Below, piece by piece: positions 16,693 through 26,101 of a DNA stretch of 64,000 nucleotides. Within the stretch, counting starts at the first letter, position 1, and each line of letters begins with the position of its first letter. Source of the stretch: MH13 sp040219355 (lineage in GTDB: Bacteria > Pseudomonadota > Alphaproteobacteria > Rhizobiales > MH13); contig JAVJSN010000002.1 of the NCBI GenBank assembly GCA_040219355.1, positions 157,903 through 221,902 of the forward strand. Direction: 5' to 3'. The notes under the pieces were generated by a model. It ran no database searches and was not told the DNA's origin. It saw only the letters and a program-made list of their open reading frames with translations. The position numbers were made by a program, and so were the translations under genes.

Positions 16693-18222
16693 ATGCGCGG
16701 GATTACCCAACAGGGCGCAGTGGCCGCGCCTGCCGATATTGGTCATGTTGCCTGTTCCAAACGTCAGCAGCTTATCGTGCTTGTCGTGGCTATTCTTGGC
16801 TCCACGCTTGGGTTCATTGATGGAACGATTGTTGCCATAATCGCACCTGCCATTCGCGCTGACCTTGACGCGTCGCTGGCAACTATCAGCTGGGTGGTCA
16901 ATGGTTATACGCTGGTTCTAACCGCCTTTATTTTGGTGGGAGGCAGTGCAGGCGATGTGTTTGGTCGCCGCCGCGTGTTTGGACTTGGCATTGCCATCTT
17001 CGCGTTGGCCTCGCTGGCGTGTGCGGTTGCACTGAATGGCGGGCAGTTGATCACCGCGCGTGTCGTGCAGGGCCTTGGTGCGGCGCTCATGGTGCCATCT
17101 TCACTGGCGCTGATTGCTACTTATTATCCGCGCGAGGAGCGTGGTCGTGCTGTCGGCATTTGGGCTGCCGCGTCCGGCGTATCGGCTGCCATCGGCCCAA
17201 TCATCGGTGGTGCGATGGTGGATGCGCTGGGATGGCGGTCCACTTTTTACATCAATTTGCCGCTTGCTGCCCTCACGCTTTGGCTGCTGTGGACCCGCGT
17301 GCCGGACGATGCACACCGCACGGTCACGCAAAAGCTGGATTGGCTGGGCGCATTGTTGGCCGTGGCGGCGCTTGGACTGCTGGCCTTCTCGCTCACGTTG
17401 ATGGGTGAGGGTGGCGCGCTGGGTCAGATTGCGCTTGGCACACCGGTGCTTGTTGGGTTGGTTGTGCTCGGCCTTGTCGCGTGTGGTCTCTTCCTCTGGC
17501 ATGAGGGTCGAACACCCGATCCGATGATGCCGCTTGGCATGTTTGCATCGCCTGGTTTTTCCGCAGTCAATGCCGCAACGTTTCTGCTGTACGCTGCGCT
17601 TGGTGGATTGCTCTTCTTCCTGCCGGTGACGCTGCTCAGTGCTTACGGCTTTTCTGCGCTGGCAGTTGGTTCGGTGTTTTTGCCGTTTACCGCCGTGATG
17701 GCCCTCATCACGCCACGCGTTGGTGCGCTGGTGGATACGATCGGTGTGCGACTGCCTTTGGCAGTTGGGGCGAGCATTGCCGGGGTTTCGTTCTGGCTGA
17801 CCAGTCTGGCGGCGGGCACAGGTTCTCTGATCCTCGTTGGCTTGGCACTTGTGGTACTCGGCGTGGGCATGGGGCTTTGTATCCCGCCGCTTTCAACCGC
17901 CATCATCAACGCCGTCAGCGATGGGCAATCAGGTGTTGCCTCGGGCATCAACAATGCTGTCTCGCGGGCTGGCGGATTGTTTGCCGTGGCAGCCTTTGCA
18001 CCACTGGGTGCCATTGCCTATGGAAACGCCGATGGATTGCCAGGCTTTGCTGTGCCCGGGGAAGAAGGCCTTAGCCTCAATGATCAGGTGCTGCACACCG
18101 TTGCCTCATTGGAGGCCTACAGCCTGCTCGCCTGGATCGCGTTTGGCCTTGCCTTGCTCAGCGCTGTTTTGGTGCTCGTGTTCGTTAAGTCTGAGGCAAA
18201 GTCAGCCAGCACGAGCGACTAG
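16693..18222 (+). CDS. MFS transporter, DHA2 (EmrB/QacA) family
   Basis: A 509-residue membrane protein with about fourteen spans. Motif D1-like GFIDGTIVAIIAPAI occurs in the first span, motif A as GSAGDVFGRRRVFGLG near residue 85, and motif C-like SGVSAAIGPIIGGAMV in the fifth span, placing it in the DHA2 group of proton-coupled drug exporters. I use the ATG at 16693; a TTG at 16690 precedes it directly. No dedicated regulator or membrane-fusion partner is adjacent, so the exported compound is unknown. Confidence 0.87.
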   Translation: MRGITQQGAVAAPADIGHVACSKRQQLIVLVVAILGSTLGFIDGTIVAIIAPAIRADLDASLATISWVVNGYTLVLTAFILVGGSAGDVFGRRRVFGLGIAIFALASLACAVALNGGQLITARVVQGLGAALMVPSSLALIATYYPREERGRAVGIWAAASGVSAAIGPIIGGAMVDALGWRSTFYINLPLAALTLWLLWTRVPDDAHRTVTQKLDWLGALLAVAALGLLAFSLTLMGEGGALGQIALGTPVLVGLVVLGLVACGLFLWHEGRTPDPMMPLGMFASPGFSAVNAATFLLYAALGGLLFFLPVTLLSAYGFSALAVGSVFLPFTAVMALITPRVGALVDTIGVRLPLAVGASIAGVSFWLTSLAAGTGSLILVGLALVVLGVGMGLCIPPLSTAIINAVSDGQSGVASGINNAVSRAGGLFAVAAFAPLGAIAYGNADGLPGFAVPGEEGLSLNDQVLHTVASLEAYSLLAWIAFGLALLSAVLVLVFVKSEAKSASTSD

Positions 18223-18254
18223 GCAAGACAGTTCAACCGCCGCATACTTGAGCC

Positions 18255-20120
18255 ATGGCAGACATCTCATCTGGGCAGCGCTTTCTGAAATCCGATAGCG
18301 GACGCCTGACACTAGGATTGTTGGTGGTGATCGCGCTGGGTTTGGCAGCTTTGCCAAGCGTGGAGCGGCTGTTCTTGGTGCGTGCTGGCGATCAGGGTAT
18401 GGCGACGTTGCGGCTGTCGGTGGAGGGCTTGCGCGGCGCGCTGCAACGCTTTGAACCACTGCCCAGTTTGATCGGCGAGCGACGTATTCTTGCTCAGCTT
18501 CTGGCCGACCCTCAGAACAGCGTATTGCAGGGCGAGGTGAATGAGCAATTGCGGGTGACGGCTGATGAACTTGGTGCCTCTGACGTTTATTTGTTGGATG
18601 CCGACGGTCTGACCATTGCAGCCAGCAATTACCTCAAGGAGCGGCCCTTTATCGGTCGTAGTTTTGCCTTCCGGCCCTATTTTACGCAGGCTATTGCCGG
18701 GGGTCTTGGGCGTTATTTTGCGCTGGGCACCACATCGCTGGAGCGCGGTTATTTTTATGCCGCGCCCGTCATGGACGGTGGCGAAATTGTTGGTACATTG
18801 ACGCTGAAGTTCACTGTCGATGCTTTTGAAAATGCGTGGCGTGGCGGCACCAGCGATATCATTGTCAGCGACCTTAACGATATTGTTTTCATGGCGAGCC
18901 GAGAGGTTTGGCACTTTCGCACGCTTTCAGATCTTTCGCCTGCTGTGCTGGCTGAAGTGGCCGATACCCAACAATATCCGTTGGAAGAGCTCACACCGCT
19001 GACCAACAGTCGCGAGCCGTTGACGGATGTGTTGAGCGTATTGCGGGTGCAGGATGAGGGTGTGAGCGAGGACTTTGTCACTGCATCTACCTTGATCGAG
19101 GACGTTGGGTGGCGCGTCGCGATCCTTGTGCCTGCCGGTCCAGCCAAGGCGCAGGCCTTAACTGTGCTTCTGGTTTTTGTGTTGTTCGTTTTGTTTGTTG
19201 GCTTGGCGCTGATGAGCCTGCTGCAACGACGGGCGCGCATCTTGGAGCGTATGGAGGCGCAGCGCGCTGCGCAGGATCTCTTGGAGCGCCGCGTGGAGGA
19301 GCGCACTGCTGATCTCAACGCTGCCAACGCCAATTTGCTGGTGGAAGTGGACGAACGCCGCGCCGCTGAACAACGGTTGCGCAAAACCCAGCATGAGTTG
19401 GTGCAGGCCGGCAAACTTGCTGCTCTTGGTCAGATGTCGGCAGCTCTGTCCCATGAGATCAACCAGCCTTTGGCGGCGGTGAAAACTTATGCCGACAATG
19501 CTGTGACATTCCTCGATCGCAACCGGCCATCGGACGCCCGAGAAAATGTGTCGCGCATATCCAAGATGGCGGACAGGATGGCAGCGATCTCCGGCCATTT
19601 GCGCAATTTTGCGCGACGCCCCCAGGAGGGCGTTGGGCCGGTCAATGTGCTTAGTGCCATCGATGACGCCATAGCGCTGATGGAGGCGCGTTTCAAAAAG
19701 ACCGGAACAGAGATCGCCTATGTTCGCCCTGAAAACCCACTTTGGGTGATGGGCGGTCAATTGCGCTTGCAACAGGTGATCATCAATCTGCTCAATAACG
19801 CGTTGGATTCCATGGAAGCTCAGCCGTACCCATCCCTTGAGATCGCCATCGAAGCTCATGATGGTACCCATGTGCTGATCCATGTGCGCGATAGCGGTGG
19901 CGGTTTGGATGAACGCGCGCTCACACAGCTGTTCGATCCGTTCTTCACAACAAAAAGCCCTGGAAAAGGGCTAGGGCTCGGCCTTTCGATTTCCTACAAC
20001 ATTGTCGAGGACTTTGGTGGCCGCCTGCGGGCGCGCAATCGCACACAGGGCGGCGCGGAGTTTTCTATTGAACTGCGCGCGGCGGAAGCGCCGGCGTCGC
20101 ATGGGCTGGCCGCAGAATGA
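18255..20120 (+). CDS. dctB: DctB-like sensor histidine kinase
   Basis: A 621-residue membrane kinase. One span lies near residues 16-36 and a second near 300-325, enclosing a periplasmic dCache sensor of about 260 residues. A coiled segment follows (LERMEAQRAAQDLLERRVEERTADL), then HisKA with the phospho-accepting histidine in ALSHEINQPLAAVKTYADNA and the HATPase boxes NNALDSM, DSGGGLD and GKGLGLGLSIS. This architecture and the ELSHEINQPL-type box fit DctB, which senses C4-dicarboxylates. It overlaps dctD by 4 bp. Downstream lies a TAXI-type TRAP transporter, its likely target. Confidence 0.85.
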   Translation: MADISSGQRFLKSDSGRLTLGLLVVIALGLAALPSVERLFLVRAGDQGMATLRLSVEGLRGALQRFEPLPSLIGERRILAQLLADPQNSVLQGEVNEQLRVTADELGASDVYLLDADGLTIAASNYLKERPFIGRSFAFRPYFTQAIAGGLGRYFALGTTSLERGYFYAAPVMDGGEIVGTLTLKFTVDAFENAWRGGTSDIIVSDLNDIVFMASREVWHFRTLSDLSPAVLAEVADTQQYPLEELTPLTNSREPLTDVLSVLRVQDEGVSEDFVTASTLIEDVGWRVAILVPAGPAKAQALTVLLVFVLFVLFVGLALMSLLQRRARILERMEAQRAAQDLLERRVEERTADLNAANANLLVEVDERRAAEQRLRKTQHELVQAGKLAALGQMSAALSHEINQPLAAVKTYADNAVTFLDRNRPSDARENVSRISKMADRMAAISGHLRNFARRPQEGVGPVNVLSAIDDAIALMEARFKKTGTEIAYVRPENPLWVMGGQLRLQQVIINLLNNALDSMEAQPYPSLEIAIEAHDGTHVLIHVRDSGGGLDERALTQLFDPFFTTKSPGKGLGLGLSISYNIVEDFGGRLRARNRTQGGAEFSIELRAAEAPASHGLAAE

Positions 20121-21499
20121 GCACCGAAACCGTTCTGTTTGTTGATGATGAGGAAGATTTGCGCCTTGCGGCCGCGCAAACGCTTGACCTTGCCGACCTG
20201 AATGCGCGCTGCTTCGCTGATGCCGAAGCGGCACTGGCCCATGTTGGGCGCGCATTCCCTGGAATTCTGGTCAGCGACATTCGCATGGCTGGTATGGACG
20301 GCCTGACCTTGATGCGACGCTGTTTGGAGATCGATCCAGAGTTTCCCGTAATCTTGGTGACCGGTCACGGCGATGTGGAACTTGCCGTCCAGTCGATGCG
20401 CGACGGCGCTTATGACTTCATCGAGAAGCCTTTTGCGCCCGCCGTGCTGGTGGACTCGGTTCATCGTGCTCTCGACAAGCGTCGGCTGACACTGGAAAAC
20501 CGGTTGCTGCGCAATCAGGTTGTTGGCCGCGGACCTATTGAGGCTCGGCTCGCCGGACGTAGCGAAGCGATGGTAGCCGTGCGCGCGCAGGTGCGCGCTG
20601 TTGCTCAAACAGATGCCGACGTTTTGATCGTTGGAGAAACAGGTACCGGCAAAGAGGTGGCTGCGCGCGCCTTGCAGATGGCCAGCGCGCGCGCCAGCGG
20701 ACCGTTTGTGCATATCAATTGCGCCGCTTTGCCCTCAGAATTGATTGACAGCGAACTGTTCGGCCATGAGGCCGGTGCCTTTCCGGGGGCAACGCGCGCC
20801 CGTTACGGGCGTTTTGAGCATGCGCGAGGTGGCACGGTCTTTCTTGATGAGATCGATAGTCTACCCATGCGGTTGCAGGCCAAGCTGCTGCACGCGATCC
20901 AGAACCGGATCATCACGCGTCTGGGGTCGAACGATCCTGTTGAGCTGGATGTGCGGTTCATTGCTGCCAGCAAGAGCGATTTGGAAAAGGCCGTTGATGC
21001 GGGTGCCTTCCGCGATGATCTGTATTATCGGCTGAACGTCCTTCATATCCGCATGCCCACTTTGGACGAACGCCGCGAGGATATCCCGCGGTTGTTCATC
21101 CAGCTCGTTCATGATGCCAGCGTGCGCTACAAGCGCCCGGTGCGCGTGGTGCCAGACCGTCTGTTGGCGTCGCTTGCCCGGCGATCCTGGCCCGGCAATG
21201 TGCGTGAGTTGCGCAATGCGGCCGACCGGTTCGTGCTCGATCTGGATTTGGACCTTGATCATCATACTGCCGACATGGTGGACGGCGTGCACCACCCTGC
21301 GGCAGGCTTGTCGCAGCAGGTCGCGGCCTACGAGAAAAGCTTGATCGCCGCCACCATCGCCGCGCATGCAGGAAATCTCAAAGCAACCTATGAAGCGCTC
21401 GGCATTTCGCGCAAGTCGCTCTACGAAAAGATGCGCAAATACGATTTATCCCGCCAGGACTTCCGCCATCGCAGCGTGCCTGAAGGGGTTGATGGGTAG
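20117..21499 (+). CDS. dctD: DctD-like sigma-54-type response regulator with GAFPGA loop
   Basis: A 460-residue regulator with a receiver domain (acidic DDEED near residue 10, phospho-acceptor aspartate in LVSDIRMAG, lysine in EKPFAP), a AAA+ domain (Walker A GETGTGKE, Walker B GGTVFLDEID) and a C-terminal Fis-type helix-turn-helix (GNLKATYEALGISRKSLYEKMRKYDL). The sigma-54 contact loop reads GAFPGA in place of GAFTGA: the threonine that is important for sigma-54 contact is proline. It may therefore act differently from standard DctD. It is coupled to the kinase gene and ends before a terminator at 21619. Confidence 0.85.
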   Translation: MSTETVLFVDDEEDLRLAAAQTLDLADLNARCFADAEAALAHVGRAFPGILVSDIRMAGMDGLTLMRRCLEIDPEFPVILVTGHGDVELAVQSMRDGAYDFIEKPFAPAVLVDSVHRALDKRRLTLENRLLRNQVVGRGPIEARLAGRSEAMVAVRAQVRAVAQTDADVLIVGETGTGKEVAARALQMASARASGPFVHINCAALPSELIDSELFGHEAGAFPGATRARYGRFEHARGGTVFLDEIDSLPMRLQAKLLHAIQNRIITRLGSNDPVELDVRFIAASKSDLEKAVDAGAFRDDLYYRLNVLHIRMPTLDERREDIPRLFIQLVHDASVRYKRPVRVVPDRLLASLARRSWPGNVRELRNAADRFVLDLDLDLDHHTADMVDGVHHPAAGLSQQVAAYEKSLIAATIAAHAGNLKATYEALGISRKSLYEKMRKYDLSRQDFRHRSVPEGVDG

Positions 21500-21618
21500 A
21501 AAGTAACCCATCAAAATCGGGTGATGTTACCGTTTCCACCCATTTCTAGAAAAAGCTCGCTGAACGAGCGCTCGATTCGCAAGCAACAGTTGCGTGCTGC
21601 ATAGCTGCCATGCAGAAC

Positions 21619-21647
21619 AGCGGCGCCTTTGCTGCGCCTGCTTTTTT
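21619..21647 (+). terminator. Terminator after dctBD
   Basis: AGCGGCGC at 21619-21626 pairs with GCGCCTGCT at 21634-21642 with one bulged T and a 7-base loop, followed by six Ts. It separates dctBD from the TAXI binding-protein gene, so the latter must have its own promoter within 21648-21744. Confidence 0.75.
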
Positions 21648-21744
21648 GTGGTTGCCGCATATCAATGTGGGCCCAAGATAACAGCAGGCGTGACAACGCG
21701 CACGAAAAGCCGAAGACATCGGCTTAACGGGAGGACTATCTTCG

Positions 21745-22734
21745 ATGAAACTTGCTACTTTTCTCGCCACCACCGCAGCCCTGACGGTTGCTGTTGCTGG
21801 CACTGCTATCGCTCAGGACCGCGAAGGCTGGCCTGAAAGCTTTACTGTGGGCACAGCCTCACAGGGCGGCACTTACTTCGCTTACGGCTCTGGTTGGGCG
21901 AACCTTGTTGCTGAAGAGCTCGGTATTTCCGGTGGCGGCGAAGTCACCGGCGGCCCAATGCAGAACATGGCGCTGGTTCACACCGGTGATGCGCAGTTCG
22001 GCATGACAACAATGGGCCCAGCCGCTGAATCGCTCGCTGGCACCAACCCCATCGCACCAGGCCTGGAAATGACCGGTGCTTGCGCGATGTTCCCCATGTA
22101 TCAGACGCCTTTCTCGGTGACCGCGCTGTCTTCGTCGGGCATCACAACGGTTGCTGACATTCCTGACGGCGCACGCATCGGCTTCGGTCCTGCTGGTTCA
22201 ACGTCAGACACCTACTTCCCACGCATGATGGAAGAGCTGGGCGTCAACTTTGATCGTCGTAATGGCGGTTGGTCGGACCTTGGCAGCCAGCTTCAGGATG
22301 GCCTGCTGGACGTGATTGCGTTCGCTGCCGGTGTTCCTGTGCCAGCGGTTTCGCAGCTTGAAGTTCAGACCGACGTGAACATCATTGAGTTCACCGAAGA
22401 AGAGCAGGCGACGATCATGGCTGCATTCCCAGTGTCGCAGTTTGACATTGCAGCCGACACGTACACGACGCTGGAAAGCGATGCGCGTTCGGTTTCTATG
22501 TGGAACTTTGCCATCGCCAACTGCGATCTGCCGGCCTCTTTCGTTTACGCGGTTGTGGATGTTGTGATGTCCGACAATGAGCGCATGGTGAACATTCACC
22601 GCGCCGCGCGCTCAACGGTCCCTGCAAATTGGGACAAGAACACGGTTATGATGTGGCACCCAGGTGCTGCGCAGTGGTTTGAAGAAAACGCTGGTGCCGA
22701 TATTCCTGACGACATGATCCACTCGGCTATGTAA
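21745..22734 (+). CDS. TAXI-family TRAP transporter substrate-binding protein
   Basis: A 329-residue periplasmic protein with a signal peptide over about residues 1-23 (ending GTAIAQ). The signature FTVGTASQGGTYFAYGSGWANLVAEE near the mature start is that of TAXI (TRAP-associated extracellular immunogenic) proteins, a fold distinct from DctP. GGGAGG lies before its ATG. It supplies the fused permease downstream; members bind glutamate, alpha-ketoglutarate or other carboxylates. The adjacent DctBD pair favours a dicarboxylate, as inference. Confidence 0.9.
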   Translation: MKLATFLATTAALTVAVAGTAIAQDREGWPESFTVGTASQGGTYFAYGSGWANLVAEELGISGGGEVTGGPMQNMALVHTGDAQFGMTTMGPAAESLAGTNPIAPGLEMTGACAMFPMYQTPFSVTALSSSGITTVADIPDGARIGFGPAGSTSDTYFPRMMEELGVNFDRRNGGWSDLGSQLQDGLLDVIAFAAGVPVPAVSQLEVQTDVNIIEFTEEEQATIMAAFPVSQFDIAADTYTTLESDARSVSMWNFAIANCDLPASFVYAVVDVVMSDNERMVNIHRAARSTVPANWDKNTVMMWHPGAAQWFEENAGADIPDDMIHSAM

Positions 22735-22757
22735 CCTTGGCCTGAGGTCAAAACTTT

Positions 22758-22782
22758 CGGGCCGCCTTGATGAGGCGGCCCG
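22758..22782 (+). terminator. Hairpin between TAXI binding protein and permease
   Basis: CGGGCCGCCT at 22758-22767 pairs perfectly with AGGCGGCCCG at 22773-22782, then TTTCAT. It is an intra-operon hairpin likely to favour binding-protein message over permease message. Confidence 0.7.
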
Positions 22783-22857
22783 TTTCATATCTCGACGTAT
22801 GACACGTCACAACACGCGTTTCGTAATTGGGCAGCAAAAGACCCGGGCGATCAGGCG

Positions 22858-25239
22858 ATGATGGGCAGGGGACCCTTTAGGGACATGGCAGACAGCGACA
22901 AGCCACACAGTGACAAGAAGCCCGCTGAGGGTAGCGAGCATCCTGATCGCATGAGCGATGAGGCGATCCATGAGGCCGCGATGGTGGCCCAGCCGGTGTT
23001 GCATGATCCGGTGGTGATTGCTGACGGCGTGGATGAAGAGCCGGTCGAAAGCAACCGGCGCTTGTTCGAAGGCCACGGGCTAAGGGTTATCGCTTTTGTG
23101 TCGGCCTTTTACGCAGCTTTCCACATGGCGGCTCTAAACGGTGTTTCGATTTCTGCTTGGACAGGTATCGACCTTCCCTTCCTGCCGCAGTTCCCGCTGG
23201 AAACCTGGAATTTTCGTATTCTGCACGTTGCCGGCGCCTTGGTTCTTGGTTTTTTACTTTACGCTGGTGGCTCGTTTAGCCGCGATGACAAGAAGCCGAC
23301 CACGATACTAGGCTATCTATCCTATGCGTTGGCTTTGTCTGCGCTCTACGCGCTCTACACCGCGATCAGCTTTGCCAATGAAATTGCTGGTGGCGCCATG
23401 TGGAATGGCATGGATGCCACGATCCGCAGCCGCGAAATCTATCATTTTGGCGTACCGCTTCTGGTGGCCACCGTTGGTGCGATTGGGCTGGGTTGGTTCC
23501 ACCGGTTGCCGCGTCATCAATTTTCAGCGCCTGATTTCGTTCTGGCGATCTGCGGCATTGCGGTCGCAACCTATCTGATCACGATCTATGGCACCGCCAT
23601 GCGCAACGCGACGGGCACGCCGTTCGCGCCGATTGGAATGTCGATTGCCGCTGTTGCTGGCACGCTTTTGATCATGGAATTGACGCGCCGGGTTGCCGGT
23701 TTGACGCTGATCGTGATCGCGGTTGTGTTTCTGATTTACGTCTTTGTGGGTGATAAGCTTCCCGGATTCTTGAATGCGCCTGATATCACTTGGGAGCGGT
23801 TCTTCAGCCAGGTCTATACCGATGCCGGTATTCTCGGGCCGACGACCGCTGTGTCGTCCACCTACATCATCCTTTTCATCATCTTTGCTGCCTTCCTGCA
23901 GGCCTCCAAGGTGGGCGACTATTTTGTCAACTTTGCCTTTGCAGCGGCCGGTCGCTCACGTGGCGGTCCGGCGAAGGTTGCGATTTTCGCCTCGGGCTTG
24001 ATGGGCATGATCAACGGCACGTCTGCGGGCAATGTGGTGGCGACCGGCTCGCTGACCATCCCGCTGATGAAAAAGGTTGGGTATCCGGCCAAGTCAGCCG
24101 GTGCGATTGAAGCTGGTGCCTCGACCGGTGGACAGATCATGCCACCGATCATGGGCGCTGGCGCGTTCATTATGGCCGAGATTACCGGTATCCCTTACAC
24201 CGATATCGCTATCGCGGCGGTGATCCCGGCGATCCTCTATTTCGGTTCGATCTTCTTCATGGTCGACTTTGAGGCGCGCAAACTTGGCATGCGCGGCATG
24301 CGCGAGGATGAGCTGCCGAAGTTCAAGGAACTGGCCAAGCATGTCTATCTGTTCCTGCCGATCATTATTCTGATTGTCGCGCTGTTCATGGGCTATTCGG
24401 TGATCCGTGCTGGCACGCTGGCAACGGCCGCTGCCGCTGTCGTCTCTTGGCTCTCACCCAACAAAATGACGCCACGCGACATCTATCGGGCGTTCGATTT
24501 GGCCGGTGTGATGTCCATTCAGATCATCGCGGTCTGCGCCTGCGCCGGTATCATTGTTGGAGTGATTTCGCTGACGGGTGTTGGCGCGCGGTTCTCCTCG
24601 TTGCTGCTCGGCCTGGCCGACACCAGCCAGTTGCTGGCGCTGTTCTTTGCCATGTGCATTTCCATCCTGCTTGGTATGGGCATGCCGACAACGGCGGCGT
24701 ATGCGGTGGCGGCATCGGTGGTTGCGCCGGGCCTTATTCAGCTTGGCATCAACCCGCTTACGGCGCATTTCTTCGTGTTCTATTACGCGGTGGTATCGGC
24801 GATCACGCCGCCCGTTGCATTGGCCAGTTACGCGGCGGCAGGGATATCCGGCGCCAATCCGATGGGCACATCGGTGACCTCGTTCAAGATCGGTCTGGCG
24901 GCGTTCATCGTGCCGTTCATGTTCTTCTACAACCCGGCGCTGTTGGCCGACGGAACAGGGCTAGAGATCACGCGAGCGTTGGTCACGGCATCTATCGGCG
25001 TGTGTCTGCTTTCCGGTGGCGTGCAGGGTTACTTCTTCACCGGGCGCTTGCCGCAGGTGCCACGGATCATGTTCCTGATCGCGGCGTTGTTCCTGATCGA
25101 AGGCAGCTTGATTTCTGATGTGGTTGGCGCGGCACTTACCGGCGGCGGAATATTCCTGGCGCGTCTGACGGCGGGCAAAGATGCATCAACCCCATCAAGC
25201 GATCAGGCCAAAGACGAAGCGCCGAAGCCTGCGGAGTGA
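22858..25239 (+). CDS. Fused TRAP transporter permease (DctQM type)
   Basis: A 793-residue membrane protein with the small and large TRAP subunits fused, as is normal for TAXI systems. The N-terminal 70 residues are hydrophilic and acidic, followed by four to five spans (small subunit) and then the large-subunit core with NGTSAGNVVATGSLTIPLMKK and GGQIMPPIMGAGAFIMAE, and a second repeat with GMGMPTTAAYAVAASVVAP and ITPPVALASYAAAG. ATG codons at 22858, 22861 and 22885 are all possible starts and none has a clearly better ribosome-binding site. Together with the TAXI protein it forms a sodium- or proton-coupled importer. Confidence 0.9.
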   Translation: MMGRGPFRDMADSDKPHSDKKPAEGSEHPDRMSDEAIHEAAMVAQPVLHDPVVIADGVDEEPVESNRRLFEGHGLRVIAFVSAFYAAFHMAALNGVSISAWTGIDLPFLPQFPLETWNFRILHVAGALVLGFLLYAGGSFSRDDKKPTTILGYLSYALALSALYALYTAISFANEIAGGAMWNGMDATIRSREIYHFGVPLLVATVGAIGLGWFHRLPRHQFSAPDFVLAICGIAVATYLITIYGTAMRNATGTPFAPIGMSIAAVAGTLLIMELTRRVAGLTLIVIAVVFLIYVFVGDKLPGFLNAPDITWERFFSQVYTDAGILGPTTAVSSTYIILFIIFAAFLQASKVGDYFVNFAFAAAGRSRGGPAKVAIFASGLMGMINGTSAGNVVATGSLTIPLMKKVGYPAKSAGAIEAGASTGGQIMPPIMGAGAFIMAEITGIPYTDIAIAAVIPAILYFGSIFFMVDFEARKLGMRGMREDELPKFKELAKHVYLFLPIIILIVALFMGYSVIRAGTLATAAAAVVSWLSPNKMTPRDIYRAFDLAGVMSIQIIAVCACAGIIVGVISLTGVGARFSSLLLGLADTSQLLALFFAMCISILLGMGMPTTAAYAVAASVVAPGLIQLGINPLTAHFFVFYYAVVSAITPPVALASYAAAGISGANPMGTSVTSFKIGLAAFIVPFMFFYNPALLADGTGLEITRALVTASIGVCLLSGGVQGYFFTGRLPQVPRIMFLIAALFLIEGSLISDVVGAALTGGGIFLARLTAGKDASTPSSDQAKDEAPKPAE

Positions 25240-26011
25240 ATCTCTGACGCCATCCAACGCCCGGCTTCTTGTTCGCGTCGATGACGCAGGCACGAGCCTC
25301 GCGGCCAACCAAGGCTGCGAGCGGGCCGTGCGCGATGGGATCGCGCGCTCCATTGAAGTCATGATGCCGGGCGCCTGGGTGTGCGACGCGGCCGATCGAT
25401 TTGCCAATCTGCCAGGCATCGACATCGGCATCCATCTGACGCTGACCAGCGAGTGGGATCGGGTGAAATGGCGTCCGCTGACGCATGCGCCGACCCTGGT
25501 GGATGAGTACCGGTTCTTCCGCCCTAGCTTCGAGCCGAGCGCATGGAACCTTGCCGAGGTGGAGACCGAGTTTCTTGCCCAGATTGAACTTGGAACAAGG
25601 CTGTTTCCGCAGGCAAGCCACATCAGCTCCCACATGGCCCGCCACTTTGAGGATATCGATCCGCGCTTGGGGAAGATGGTTCGATCCCTCGCTGAGCATT
25701 TTGGCTTGCGCGATGACCCGCTGGGCACGGATGGATCGCCACGTGTCGCCGGGTATCTGCCGTTCCCGCGTGATGCTGAGCCGCGCGTCACGTCTTTTCT
25801 CGAGATGCTATCGAACCTGTCCGCAGGCGCGTCGATCTTTGTTGATCATCCCGCTGTCCTCTCCGACGAAATGCGTGCGCAGGGGCATGCTGGCTATGAG
25901 GATGTCGCTGAGGATCGAGCGGCATGCCTTGCGGTCTTGACCGATCCACGGGTGGCTGACGCTGTGCGCCAACACGATGTTGAGCTTATTAGCTATCGCG
26001 ATCTGGACTGA
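25181..26011 (+). CDS. YdjC/ChbG-like carbohydrate deacetylase
   Basis: A protein of the YdjC/ChbG family, which removes acetyl groups from oligosaccharides such as chitobiose in a metal-dependent way. The metal-site segments are recognisable but altered: RVDDAGTS where NADDFG-like is usual, GIHLTLT, and SHMARHF. The first ATG in frame (25181) would overlap the permease gene by 59 bp. GGAG at 25233-25236 instead sits seven bases before a CTG codon at 25244, which is close to where homology begins, so a CTG start is possible. It is probably cotranscribed with the TRAP permease, hinting that the imported substrate could be a carbohydrate derivative. Confidence 0.75.
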   Translation: MHQPHQAIRPKTKRRSLRSESLTPSNARLLVRVDDAGTSLAANQGCERAVRDGIARSIEVMMPGAWVCDAADRFANLPGIDIGIHLTLTSEWDRVKWRPLTHAPTLVDEYRFFRPSFEPSAWNLAEVETEFLAQIELGTRLFPQASHISSHMARHFEDIDPRLGKMVRSLAEHFGLRDDPLGTDGSPRVAGYLPFPRDAEPRVTSFLEMLSNLSAGASIFVDHPAVLSDEMRAQGHAGYEDVAEDRAACLAVLTDPRVADAVRQHDVELISYRDLD

Positions 26012-26101
26012 CCTTTGTTGATCAGATTGGCGCTTGAATAGCAGCTATGCCGCGCCGGGCATGGCGCACCCATTCGGCAAGGTGATAAGAATTCGGGAGA
26101 C

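Noticed and set aside
21620..21634. GG-N10-GC spacing as a sigma-54 promoter before the TAXI gene
   Set aside because: The match lacks the TT before GC and the base run is part of the dctBD terminator hairpin.
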